Below, piece by piece: positions 1-8,599 of a stretch of DNA of 64,000 nucleotides. Positions within the stretch are counted from its first letter, which is position 1. Each line of letters begins with the position of its first letter. A program made the position numbers and the translations under genes. The DNA is from Roseiarcus sp963823165 (GTDB taxonomy: Bacteria; Pseudomonadota; Alphaproteobacteria; Rhizobiales; Beijerinckiaceae). The notes under the pieces were generated by a model. It was not told where the DNA came from, ran no database searches, and saw only the letters and a list, made by a program, of their open reading frames with translations. The stretch is from contig CAWGKV010000012.1 in the NCBI GenBank assembly GCA_963823165.1, positions 1 through 64,000 of the forward strand, given 5' to 3'.

Positions 1-1
1 C

Positions 2-433
2 AAGCTCGCGTTAGCCGGCGAGAGCGGCACAACGGTACAACTCGCGGGCCGATTGTCAGCAATGGCGCAAGCCCGGGGTGAATTAAGCCAGAGCATCGCC
101 GGAATCCCGGTAATGTTTAGGAAGCTTCAAGGTCTCGATGTGAAGGATCTGAAACCTTTAGCCGACGAGGCCAAGGCGAAACTAGCCTCCGGCGTTGTGG
201 CGATCGCAAACTCAAGCCCTGACGGCAAAGGCAGCTTGGTCGTCTCCGTAACTCCGGATTATGTTACTCGCATAAGCGCCATTGATCTCGTACGGGCGGG
301 TGCAGAGGCGCTCGGCGGTAGGGGAGGAGGCGGAAGACCCGATATGGCGCAAGCTGGAGGACCCGACGGGTCAAAGCTCGAGGAATCGCTCAACGCGGTT
401 AGTGCAAAGTTGGCCGAACTCGCAAAGTCCTAG
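2..433 (+). CDS. alaS: Alanyl-tRNA synthetase, C-terminal part (5' end outside the window)
   Basis: The frame is open from the first bases and ends at TAG 431-433, so the gene continues upstream of the window. The encoded segment is the DHHA1-type C-terminal domain of AlaS, which helps bind tRNA-Ala and the editing module. It shows the family's glycine-rich block (GGRGGGGRPDMAQAGG) and the pattern 'SGVVAIANSSPDGKGSL...VTPD'. AlaS charges tRNA-Ala in the cytoplasm. Codon use is less GC-rich than in the alaS remnant at 632-874, and the two proteins differ at many positions, so this copy may be an acquired replacement of the native gene (inference). Confidence 0.93.
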   Translation, partial: KLALAGESGTTVQLAGRLSAMAQARGELSQSIAGIPVMFRKLQGLDVKDLKPLADEAKAKLASGVVAIANSSPDGKGSLVVSVTPDYVTRISAIDLVRAGAEALGGRGGGGRPDMAQAGGPDGSKLEESLNAVSAKLAELAKS

Positions 434-544
434 CCCCTTCGAAGAAGGGCACACCTTACACGGGAGACCATGGAATGACACGAGCCAGCCCATGCAAAAT
501 GGGCTCGGCTCTTGAAGCAGCATGCGCCGAGGGTGCGATAACGC

Positions 545-628
545 CTACGCCGCCATCGCCTTCTTCAGATTCTCGTCGACCTTGTCGAGGAAGCCGTGGT
601 CGACAGGCGCTTCTGGTCCGGCCCGAGC
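545..628 (-). pseudogene. icd: Remnant of the 3' end of isocitrate dehydrogenase gene
   Basis: The minus strand encodes '..FLDKVDENLKKAMAA' followed by TAG (545-547). This is the C-terminus of NADP-isocitrate dehydrogenase; the intact icd at 16956 ends FLDKVDENLRKAMAAG. Base identity with icd continues to about position 628 (LGPDQKRLSTT in another frame) with one G missing near 590-595, so the fragment is also frameshifted. Only about 28 codons remain, with no start, so it cannot make enzyme. It abuts the alaS remnant at about 628-632. Confidence 0.85.
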
Positions 629-631
629 GTC

Positions 632-874
632 GGCTCGGGCGTCGCGGCGATCGCGGCGACCAGCGATGACGGCAAGGCGAGCATCGTCGTCGCCGTCACG
701 CCGGACCAGACCAACCGTTTCAATGCCATCGATCTGGTGCGACTCGGCTCGACGGTGCTCGGCGGCAAGGGCGGTGGCGGCCGCCCCGACATGCCTCATG
801 CCGGCGGCCCGGACGGCGCCAAGGCGAAGGACGCGCTGGCCGCGGTCGAGGAGGCGATCCAGGCGAGGGCGTGA
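632..874 (+). pseudogene. alaS: Remnant of a second alaS 3' end
   Basis: This encodes about 80 residues that align with the AlaS C-terminal domain: SGVAAIAATSDDGKASIVV, then NAIDLVRLG and GGKGGGGRPDMPHAGGPDG. It ends at TGA 872-874. It resembles the domain at 2-433 but differs at roughly four residues in ten and is more GC-rich, like the bulk of the window. No 5' part exists: the sequence to its left is icd remnant on the other strand. It is probably what is left of the native alaS after replacement or partial duplication. Confidence 0.85.
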
Positions 875-1018
875 GACGAACCTGCTCCCCTTGCTGGAGA
901 AATTGGCGCAAAGCGCCGGATGAGGGGTCGGCCGCGCGCAGAGTCGACGAGCGTGCGGGTGAATTCAAGTTTTAGGCGCCATAAGCTGCAGCCTTTGTCC
1001 CTCCCGAGCAAGGCCTGG

Positions 1019-1160
1019 GCGCCGCCCCCTCCACCGCCCTTCGGGCGGTCCCCCTCCCCCGCAAGCGGGGGAGGATAGCGCGGCCCCGACCATATCCTCC
1101 CCCGTGAAGCGTTAGCGGAACGGGGGAGGGGGACCACGCGCAGCGTGGTGGAGGGGGCAT
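1019..1160. repeat. Cluster of C/G-rich palindromes
   Basis: Four inverted repeats in a row: ACCGCCC-TTC-GGGCGGT near 1033-1049; CCTCCCCCGC-AA-GCGGGGGAGG near 1053-1075; a second CCTCCCCCG..CGGGGGAGG pair near 1095-1130; and CCACGC..GCGTGG near 1133-1150. Related 'ccctccaccg...ccccctccccc' text recurs near 31170-31222. It looks like a dispersed extragenic repeat family able to fold in RNA. Confidence 0.7.
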
Positions 1161-1262
1161 GCCGCGAAAGCGAAGGCGGCTTTGGGAGTAACGCAACTTC
1201 GTCCCTCTCACGAGGCTCCGGGCGCCCGGGCTTGCCGGCAATCTCGGAAGCCCGAGAGGAAG

Positions 1263-1346
1263 GAAGTGGAACCACCGGGGAAAGAAGAGGAGCTTCGGCG
1301 GAAAGAAGCGGAACCCCAGAGGAAGGAAAAGGAACCCCAGGGGAAG
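1263..1346. repeat. Four tandem 21-bp units, copy A
   Basis: Four consecutive 21-base units begin gaagtgg, gaagagg, gaagcgg and gaaaagg, each with a core such as aacc.c.g..gaa. A tail 'taacttccgtgcat' follows at 1347. The period is seven codons, so both strands encode heptad repeats (minus strand: GVPLPS-type units). The same array with the same order of units occurs at 8600-8683, and a diverged one at 30811-30894. Confidence 0.85.
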
Positions 1347-1464
1347 TAACTTCCGTGCATCTAGGCTCGATCTTGTCAAGACATTTGCCGCCAAAGGCGG
1401 TGCCGCTGCAAGCAGCCAAGAGCCACGTCGGCCGTCGTCGAGGCGCTCGCGCTCCTGCGCTGCG

Positions 1465-4035
1465 CTACGTCGGCGCATTCGGGTCGGAGGGTATGAACGG
1501 CATGCGCGGAGGGGCGGTTGCCCACATCAGAGCAATATCTTGCGGTGTTAGGCCGTAAGCAGCGTTGACGAGATCGGACAATTGTCGCTCAAGGGCAAGA
1601 GCTTCCCGCGCCGCTTGGCGAGCAGGCTCGACTGTCATCGCGTGCTCCTGCTTAAGGCGCACGATCTCCGCGGCCGAGAGCCTCTTCGATTTCGGAAGCG
1701 CTTTGCGTACGGCGGTCACAAAGCCACCGGCATCGAGTTCGTGCGGCTTTGCAAATGCGCCCAGCCTATCGAGGCCAATTTCGTGCTGAAGCCAATCGTT
1801 TATTGCGAACGATCTTTCACGCTGTGCTTTAGTGATAGATATTAAGTTGTCACCAATGCTCACCAGACTTTCGGCATGTTCGCTTAATGAGGAGGGAATT
1901 GGAAAAGTCATAATCCGGATACCATCGTTTGACAAAGCCTCATCTTTCATGTGCGGGTAATGGCGCCAAGAAATCCACCATCCAACAGGTGAATTAAGTG
2001 CGCAAAGGAGCGAGCAGTCGTCCGATGGGATGAAAAAAGCCTTATTGCTAAGTAGCATACCGTCAGTATCGAGAGCGTACTGCGGATAAAACTGAATAGC
2101 TTGATAAATTATCTTGTTTTTTGAAAATTCCTCCCAGTAATCTGTGCTGTCTTGTATTTCGTACCACGCATAGGTACCGGTCTTTCGGCCTGGCCAGCTG
2201 TCATCAGGTCTCTTTGACTTCCAGTCGTCGGGTTTTGGTTCCAACTGCGTACGGAAACGGCTTAGATGCGCCTGAACGCTCGGGTATTTTTCGATCTCAG
2301 TTCCTCGTCGCGCGAAAATCATCCAAAGCCCGGTCCAAGGCGCGTGCCAGCGCTCAACATCCTGACCACGCAGATACGGTCTGATGAGCTCTGTGCAATT
2401 AGGGTCATCACGAATTAAAGCTTCGCGCGTTTCCGAGCTAATAAAGAAGGCATCGTTGCAGCCGGTTGTTACGCCACGGTAGGGCTTCGTTCTGGTGTAC
2501 TCAGTAATTGGCGCGCTGTTGCGTTTAATTTTCTGAAGGAGGTCCATCACCGGCTTGGGCTCAAGCACCCAGCTTTCCTTCGTGAACATTGCTAGCGGTA
2601 CCGGAAACGTCGCCCCGACGACAGCCCCGGCAAGCCCCTGCTTCGGCACGGCATCGCGGGGTATTACGCATATTAGTGCGTCCTGCGGCTTCGCCTCGCC
2701 GCGATCCGGCTTGCGAATCACAAGTATCGAGGGAAACACGTCGGCGTCGGGGAAGAAGTGCTTCGCATGGCCGAAGTCGGCGACAAACTCCAGCCAGCCG
2801 TCGTCGGCGAAGACCCCGCGCACGCTCTCCGCGTACCCTGCCTTGAGCCATTTGTTGGTGACGACGTAGCCCATGCGCCCGCCCGGTCGCAGAAGGCGAA
2901 GGCCTTGCTCATAAAAATAGACGTAGAGATCAGCCATGCCGTCGAAGGCCTTGTAGCTCCCCTTCAATGCCCGCTTTATGTCTTCGCCGAGGAGTTCCTG
3001 GCGCACGTAGGGCGGATTGCCAATAATAGCGTCAAACCCTCCCTCAGGTTCAGCGCCGGCGAGCCGCCTCCATACATTGGGAAAGCCGATTTCCCAGTGA
3101 AAGAAACGTTCCCTCGCTCCAAGGGCTCGTGCTTCCTCGACCAGTCCGTCTGCTATCACGCGGCGGCGATCATCAACGCTTATGGCGGGGAAAAGGCCTC
3201 CGTCCTCCTTCTTGTCCAGCAACAGCGAATATTGCTTAACGAGCTCTGGCGGCGCGACGCGTTTGCCGCCGGCAGCGATCACCGTGGGGGAGCCGAATGC
3301 ACCTTCGAGCACGACCTGTAAGGCCGCCGCATTCTCAAACGCCTGAACATCCGCGCGCGCTTTCGCAACCTGCTTTTGCGTCTTGCCGACAAGTTTGCGG
3401 AGATCCGGTTCCTTTCTCGGCGCTCCGTCGAAAACGCCCATCAGACGCTCCGCCGTCAGCAGTGAAAACAGGGCCTCGATAGGCCTTGTCACGTCCTCGA
3501 CGGCGCTGAATTTTTCTTTGGACCGTGCGACTTCCGCAACGTCGTTGTCGGTGCTCTGCTCGATCTCCGACATGACGCCTGCAATCTGCTCAACGCGTGT
3601 GATCTCGCCAACATTGAAGAGGCCGCCACGCTCCTTCAACGCTTCCAAGGTCGGGCGCACGAACCCGCCGATGACGCTATCGCCGCAGCGCAGATGGTGG
3701 TCCAAGAATGAGAGTGGCGCGCCGACAGTGAAAGAGTGAAGCCAGAGGGAGACTTTGGCGAGCTCCACCGCCATCGGGTTCTTGTCGACGCCGTGCACGA
3801 CGCGTTTCAGCACCATGCGTCGGACGACCCGTCGGTCGTCGAGCTGGCTTTGGACAATGGGCCAATGACGAGCCTCAGCCTGGCTCGAGATTTTTTCTCG
3901 AATGTCAGCAATGCGCTTGACCAGGGGCGAGACATAATCGGCCCAAGTAACGAGCTCTGAAGCCTCGGCCATAGAGCGGAGGACAGCGTCCGCGAGCCAG
4001 TCGACGAGGCTGACGAGAAAATGTCCCGAGCCCAT
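1465..4035 (-). CDS. Type IIG restriction-modification enzyme, C-terminal (methylase and specificity) part
   Basis: This is the downstream part of a gene split by a frameshift near 4079. It carries the catalytic motif IV GNPPYV near residue 340 of this part, typical of N6-adenine DNA methylases of the Eco57I class. The SAM-binding motif I (DPAMGSGHF) straddles the apparent ATG: the frame stays open upstream to about 4090 and reads 'DPAASILALKICDPA' before it, so this ATG is not a real start. The C-terminal third, which should hold the target-recognition domain, is noticeably AT-richer (about 1800-2560), as often seen in exchanged specificity regions. With the part at 4079-5635 the original protein would be about 1390 aa. 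Function as a pair is uncertain because of the break. Confidence 0.85.
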   Translation of the reverse strand: MGSGHFLVSLVDWLADAVLRSMAEASELVTWADYVSPLVKRIADIREKISSQAEARHWPIVQSQLDDRRVVRRMVLKRVVHGVDKNPMAVELAKVSLWLHSFTVGAPLSFLDHHLRCGDSVIGGFVRPTLEALKERGGLFNVGEITRVEQIAGVMSEIEQSTDNDVAEVARSKEKFSAVEDVTRPIEALFSLLTAERLMGVFDGAPRKEPDLRKLVGKTQKQVAKARADVQAFENAAALQVVLEGAFGSPTVIAAGGKRVAPPELVKQYSLLLDKKEDGGLFPAISVDDRRRVIADGLVEEARALGARERFFHWEIGFPNVWRRLAGAEPEGGFDAIIGNPPYVRQELLGEDIKRALKGSYKAFDGMADLYVYFYEQGLRLLRPGGRMGYVVTNKWLKAGYAESVRGVFADDGWLEFVADFGHAKHFFPDADVFPSILVIRKPDRGEAKPQDALICVIPRDAVPKQGLAGAVVGATFPVPLAMFTKESWVLEPKPVMDLLQKIKRNSAPITEYTRTKPYRGVTTGCNDAFFISSETREALIRDDPNCTELIRPYLRGQDVERWHAPWTGLWMIFARRGTEIEKYPSVQAHLSRFRTQLEPKPDDWKSKRPDDSWPGRKTGTYAWYEIQDSTDYWEEFSKNKIIYQAIQFYPQYALDTDGMLLSNKAFFIPSDDCSLLCALNSPVGWWISWRHYPHMKDEALSNDGIRIMTFPIPSSLSEHAESLVSIGDNLISITKAQRERSFAINDWLQHEIGLDRLGAFAKPHELDAGGFVTAVRKALPKSKRLSAAEIVRLKQEHAMTVEPARQAAREALALERQLSDLVNAAYGLTPQDIALMWATAPPRMPFIPSDPNAPT

Positions 4036-4078
4036 CGCAGGATCGCAAATTTTTAGAGCCAGAATGCTTGCGGCGGGA

Positions 4079-5635
4079 TCAGAACTCAGTTAGCGCCGCA
4101 AGGCGATCTTGTTTCGTGAGATGCGAACTTTGCAGTTCCTTCGCTTTGGCTTCGAATGCTGCGACGCGCTCCGTGACCAGGGGCCCGACGGCCTTCGCGA
4201 TCACGAGCGAGACGAGATCGTCAGGAGTGTAGTAGCTGCCCGACTTGTGGCGCGCCTCATCGTCGGCATCGATTTCAACTCCGCCCTTGCCGTCTCGGCG
4301 TAGACCGAACTCCAAAATGCGCTCATAGACGCTGCCGAGTTGTTGCACTGACAGGTCGCGATAGTTGATGTATTTCGACCCGCGTCCGTTGTCCGCCTCA
4401 TGGCTGAGCCCGAAAATCACATCCGCGACGATCGGGTCAGGAAGCTGCACCCGGTCGAGGATCGGCGCCGTCGTGCTCTCAAACAGTCCGCCGTTGTAGG
4501 GCGGAATGCCCAGCGCGTCGTCGCCTTTCGCGACGACGCGAAAGATCGACGTCAGCCTTGGCCAATAGGTGATAAAGCTCCCCGAGAATTGACGACCTGC
4601 GACCTTCCTGTCTGCGATTTCGAGGCGAATCTTCCTCAGACAGAAGTCCGCATATGGTCCAATCTCTTCAGGCAAAAGATTGCGGTCTTCAGCGTAGAGG
4701 ACGAACAGCAGCCGATAAAGCAGGATAAGGGCAGCTTCCCGCACTTCAGCGAGATAGGGCTGGGAGAGCAGGCGCGGACGTTGCGGGTCCGCCTTCGTGA
4801 TGGCGCTCGCAAGGCTCGGAAACACCACGTCAAACACAGAGTCCGACAAGCTTTTCGCAACTCGCGATTCCCAGAACTTGCCTTGCAGCCGCGCAGAATC
4901 GTGGAACGTGTGGCCGTCCGGCTGCTGAATGAATGCGCCCGGTCCGAACATCGTGACAAACAGCTTCAATGCGTGCGCACGCCATTGTCCGTCATCAGCA
5001 AAAGTGTTCGGCCGGCGGTCGAGAAGATCGAATTCGCATCCAGGCAGGTCGAACGCTTTACCCAGGTCGATCTCCAAGAAGTCTTCGGCGACCGACAAGG
5101 CGCCTTGCCAATATAGCCGCCAGACACGCCCGTTAGTGAGGACGCCCCAACGGAGCCGGCCTTCGGTCACGTCGTCGGCGCGCCTCAGGTAGCGCAGCAT
5201 TTGCGTTGAAGGCACGGCCTCGTCGGCCTCTTTGCCTTTCTCGACGCGGTCGAGAAGCCGGTTCCAGCGCTTGGCCTCGACGACGCACAGGCCGTGCTTG
5301 AACCGCTGCCAGTCGTTCCACTCCCGCCGCGCCCGCGCGTGGGCGTCCTCGTCGGCGAACAGTAGGGCGTCGGGAACGTCGGCCCGCCCCTTCACTGACG
5401 CATTCGGTTGCACGAACACTCTGTCCCCCCAGCCGATCGCCGTCAGGAGCGGATAGATCAGATCTTTCTCGGTGACCGGCTCGCTGGGATTTCGAATTTG
5501 GCCGAGCTTCGCGAACAACGCAGCCGCCCCGTCGCGAAATGCCGCCACATCGTTCTCGTCAAGCGCCTGCCATCGAGGCGTCGAAAGTATTCCCTCGGTG
5601 AGAAAGTCGCGCGTGAACAGCCCGCCCGTTATCAA
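4079..5635 (-). CDS. Type IIG restriction-modification enzyme, N-terminal (nuclease) part
   Basis: The N-terminal half of the same gene. Residues about 80-125 look like a PD-(D/E)XK nuclease core: D89 in 'VPDALLF', then E120 and K122 in 'VVEAKRW'. Later come helical connector sequence and 'SYYTPDDLVSLVIAKAV', the usual lead-in to the methylase motifs. It starts with TTG 5635, preceded by GAGGA about six bases upstream. It ends at TGA (4079-4081) just before motif I. Skipping one T (TTC-T-GAT) restores the frame into the downstream part. Cleavage and methylation would act on the same unmethylated site; no separate methylase or specificity gene is nearby. Confidence 0.85.
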   Translation of the reverse strand: MITGGLFTRDFLTEGILSTPRWQALDENDVAAFRDGAAALFAKLGQIRNPSEPVTEKDLIYPLLTAIGWGDRVFVQPNASVKGRADVPDALLFADEDAHARARREWNDWQRFKHGLCVVEAKRWNRLLDRVEKGKEADEAVPSTQMLRYLRRADDVTEGRLRWGVLTNGRVWRLYWQGALSVAEDFLEIDLGKAFDLPGCEFDLLDRRPNTFADDGQWRAHALKLFVTMFGPGAFIQQPDGHTFHDSARLQGKFWESRVAKSLSDSVFDVVFPSLASAITKADPQRPRLLSQPYLAEVREAALILLYRLLFVLYAEDRNLLPEEIGPYADFCLRKIRLEIADRKVAGRQFSGSFITYWPRLTSIFRVVAKGDDALGIPPYNGGLFESTTAPILDRVQLPDPIVADVIFGLSHEADNGRGSKYINYRDLSVQQLGSVYERILEFGLRRDGKGGVEIDADDEARHKSGSYYTPDDLVSLVIAKAVGPLVTERVAAFEAKAKELQSSHLTKQDRLAALTEF

Positions 5636-5764
5636 CTCTCGTCCTCGAATCGTGGTGTAGCGGCGACACTACATGCAGAGCGGGGCGGATTGAACGAGGG
5701 AAGTTGAATTCGCACAGTTCGGTGCGGAAGCGACTCTTTTGCCGGCTTCAGCCTGCTCGGGAAG

Positions 5765-8476
5765 GTGGCGAAAGAGACCGCCTTGTCAGAAGCGACAAGT
5801 CGGTCCAGATTTCCTCGGAAACCCGCCGCTAGCGTTCATGGCTGCGCACGTAACTGTACGCGCGGCGCGGAGTTCGAACGATTGAACCCGCCCTTTGGAA
5901 CCGATCTCCAGGTTTTCTGGGAGTATGGCGAGCGCGTCTTCTACCGGGCATGGCGCCTCCGGGCCGACGGGGCTCGGCGCCCGGTGCTGGGCGTGGGGCC
6001 CGCTGCGGCGCGCCCGCCGCCCACTGTCCTCAATCGCCTCGCCCACGAATTCGAATTGAGGGATGATCTGGACGCGGACTGGGCGGTCCGGCCGCTGGAG
6101 CTCCGGCGAGAAGGCGATCGGACTCTGCTCCTGCTCGAGGATCCGGGCGGCGAGCCGCTCGAGCGGCTCCTCGGCGCGCCCATGGATACGGAGCGCTTCC
6201 TTCACCTTGCAATTGGAATCGCCGTGGCTCTTTCCAAGGCGCATGAGCGCGGCCTCGTCCACAAGGACGTCAAGCCGGCCAATATCTGGGTGAACTGCGA
6301 GGACGGACAGGTCCGGCTCAGCGGGTTCGGCATCGCTTCAAAACTCCCGCGCGATCTGCGGGAGCCCGAGCCGCCTGAGTTCATCCGCGGTTCGCTCGCC
6401 TATATGGCGCCCGAACAGACAGGGCGAATGAACGGCTCGATCAATTCTCGCGGCGACCTCTACGCGCTCGGGGTCACGTTCTATCAAATGCTCAGCGGTC
6501 GCCTAGGGTTCAACGCTGGCGACCCGGTGGAATGGGTCCACTCTCATATCGCCAGAAGGCCAGCCGCCCCTGCGGAGCGGCTCGAGAGCATTCCAACTCC
6601 GGTCCCCGAGATCGTCATGAAGCTTCTCGCCAAGACGCCCGAGGAGCGCTACCAGACCGCGGCCGGCGTCGAGCACGACCTCCGTCGCTGCCTCGCCGAT
6701 TGGGAGCTTAACGGGCGCATCGAGCCGTTTGTGCTCGGCGAACGCGATCGGCCCGATCGGCTGATGTCTTCGCTCGCCGAAGAGCCCGCGCTCGGGCCGA
6801 CGAGCACAATTGCGAGGCCAGCCGAACACCTCGATCTCGCGACGGCGATCAAGGTGTGGCAAGCGGTCTCGGGCGAGATCGTCCTCGAAAAGCTGATCGA
6901 TACGCTCATGCGCACCGCGATCGAGCAGGCCGGCGCTGAGCGAGGTTTGTTGATTCGTCCGCGAGGGATCGAGCAGCGGATAGAGGCGGAAGCCACAACC
7001 AGCGGCAACTCCGTCATTGTCCAGTTGCGCGACGAGCAGGCAGTCCCGACTGCGCTGCCGGAATCGATGCTCCACTACGTCTTGCGCACCGGGGAGAGTG
7101 TCATTCTCGACGCCGCCGAGGCCCGGTCCGCATTTGGCGAGGATCCCTACATTCGGGAGCGGCAGACCCGGTCCATTTTCTGCCTGCCCTTGATCAACCA
7201 AGGCAAGCTTAACGGCGTGCTTTACCTCGAGAGCAACCTGACCCGCAGCGCCTTCGCGCCGGCCCGGATAGCGGTCCTGAAGCTCCTCGCCGGCCAGGCC
7301 GCGATTTCTTTGGAAAGAGCAACCCTCTATCAGGCGCTCCAGGAGAGCGAACAGCGGTTTCGAGATTACGCCGAAACGGCTTCCGATTGGTACTGGGAAA
7401 CCGACACTGATCACAAATTCACGCGCATGAAGGACTACGAAGAACTTCGCGCGCTAGGACGCTTGCCTTTGACGAGCCGGATTGGGTTGACCCGATGGGA
7501 CTTCGCGAAGGACGTCGAATCGCAGCCGGAAAAGTGGGAGCTTCATCGGTCGATGCTCGACGCGCGTCAGCCGTTCCGCGATTTCGTCTACCCGGCCGTG
7601 CGCTTCAACGGATCTTTGATGTATGTCAAAGTCAGCGGCAAGCCATGCTACGACGCAAAAGGCGCTTTTCTCGGTTATAGGGGCACCGGCAACGACGTCA
7701 CCGCAGCCGTTCGCGCCGATCAGGCCGAGGCCGCCTTGCGCCACGTCCAGGCCGAGCTCGCGCATGTCGCACGGGTCACGACCTTAGGAGAACTTGCCGC
7801 TTCGATCGCCCATGAAGTGAACCAGCCGATCGCCGCGACCCTCATGAACGCCGAGGCGGCGCTAAGCTTTCTTTGCTTTGACCCACCGGAACTGGACGAA
7901 GTTCGGGAGGCCCTCGAGTGGATCGTCAGGGACGCCGCGCGGGCGGGGGCCGTCGTCCAGCGCATACGCAATCTCGTCAAGAAAGCACCGCAGCCCGACG
8001 ACTGCGTGGAGATCAATGCGGTAATCCAGGAGGTAATCGAGCTTACTCGTGGCGAAGCCATGAAGAACGGCGTCTTGGTACGGACCGAGCTGGCCGACAG
8101 CCTGCCGCTCGTCCGCGGCGACCGGGTCGAACTGCAACAAGTGATCCTTAACCTGGTCGTCAACGCCGTGGAAGCGATGAGCGCATTGACCGAGGCGCCG
8201 CGAGAACTGCAGATCGCGACGAGCAGGACCGAGTCAGACCACGTGCTCATCACGGTGCGCGATACTGGTCCGGGATTGGCGCCCGCAGGAGAGAAACACC
8301 TCTTCAAAGCCTTCCATACAACCAAGCCGAACGGCTTGGGGCTGGGGCTGTCGATCTGCCGATCGATTGTCGAATCGCGTGGCGGACGAATGTGGGCGAG
8401 CGCCAATGCGCCACGTGGCGCCGTCTTTCAATTCACGCTGCCCGTCCACCCTGTCCATCCTGAGATTTCAACGTGA
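5765..8476 (+). CDS. Ser/Thr-kinase-like, GAF, PAS and histidine kinase fusion lacking the usual ATPase block
   Basis: A 903-aa sensor protein from GTG 5765. Residues about 45-320 are a protein-kinase-like domain with HKDVKPAN (about 166) and SGFG (about 186) where DFG is expected, then an APE-like YMAPEQTG. A GAF domain follows (about 370-520), a PAS domain (about 525-640) and a histidine kinase: H-box AASIAHEVNQP (His about 682), N-box NLVVNAVEAM, G1 DTGPGLAP and G2 GLGLGLSICR. Known family members (trifunctional kinase/ATPase/sensor kinases) have about 900-1000 extra residues of AAA ATPase and TPR-like sequence between 'LGERDRPDRL' and 'DLATAIK..QAVSGEIVLEKL'. Here these two anchors are only about 30 residues apart, so that block has been lost in frame. 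No response regulator gene is adjacent and no membrane segment is seen, so it is probably cytoplasmic. The first 40 residues are atypical and the true start may be later. Confidence 0.9.
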   Translation: MAKETALSEATSRSRFPRKPAASVHGCARNCTRGAEFERLNPPFGTDLQVFWEYGERVFYRAWRLRADGARRPVLGVGPAAARPPPTVLNRLAHEFELRDDLDADWAVRPLELRREGDRTLLLLEDPGGEPLERLLGAPMDTERFLHLAIGIAVALSKAHERGLVHKDVKPANIWVNCEDGQVRLSGFGIASKLPRDLREPEPPEFIRGSLAYMAPEQTGRMNGSINSRGDLYALGVTFYQMLSGRLGFNAGDPVEWVHSHIARRPAAPAERLESIPTPVPEIVMKLLAKTPEERYQTAAGVEHDLRRCLADWELNGRIEPFVLGERDRPDRLMSSLAEEPALGPTSTIARPAEHLDLATAIKVWQAVSGEIVLEKLIDTLMRTAIEQAGAERGLLIRPRGIEQRIEAEATTSGNSVIVQLRDEQAVPTALPESMLHYVLRTGESVILDAAEARSAFGEDPYIRERQTRSIFCLPLINQGKLNGVLYLESNLTRSAFAPARIAVLKLLAGQAAISLERATLYQALQESEQRFRDYAETASDWYWETDTDHKFTRMKDYEELRALGRLPLTSRIGLTRWDFAKDVESQPEKWELHRSMLDARQPFRDFVYPAVRFNGSLMYVKVSGKPCYDAKGAFLGYRGTGNDVTAAVRADQAEAALRHVQAELAHVARVTTLGELAASIAHEVNQPIAATLMNAEAALSFLCFDPPELDEVREALEWIVRDAARAGAVVQRIRNLVKKAPQPDDCVEINAVIQEVIELTRGEAMKNGVLVRTELADSLPLVRGDRVELQQVILNLVVNAVEAMSALTEAPRELQIATSRTESDHVLITVRDTGPGLAPAGEKHLFKAFHTTKPNGLGLGLSICRSIVESRGGRMWASANAPRGAVFQFTLPVHPVHPEIST

Positions 8477-8599
8477 CGGGGCTGATGGGGTTCTCAGTTG
8501 CTGGCCGTCGCCAGGCTACGCGAGGTTTCGACGAACATGACGCAAACCCGCCTCATTTCGCTGAGCTCGGCGACGCCGTTGGCGAGGAGCCGGGGGAAG

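Larger units (their letters stand above)
875..1464. other. Intergenic stretch with palindromic repeats
   Basis: No convincing gene in about 590 bases. ORFs on both strands are low-complexity translations of repeats. The stretch holds a group of C/G-rich palindromes (1019-1160) and a 4 x 21 bp tandem repeat (1263-1346). It lies downstream of the alaS remnant and of the convergent restriction-modification gene, so transcription from both sides ends here. I see no clear T-tailed terminator. Confidence 0.6.

Noticed and set aside
796..1478. Long minus-strand ORFs over 796-1478
   Set aside because: They are translations of the palindromes and the 21-bp repeat (SP/GVPL runs); no start context and no recognisable domain.
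4400..5116. 238-codon plus-strand ORF inside the restriction-modification gene
   Set aside because: It is the antisense shadow of the nuclease/connector region, rich in Arg and His as expected from GC-biased codons.
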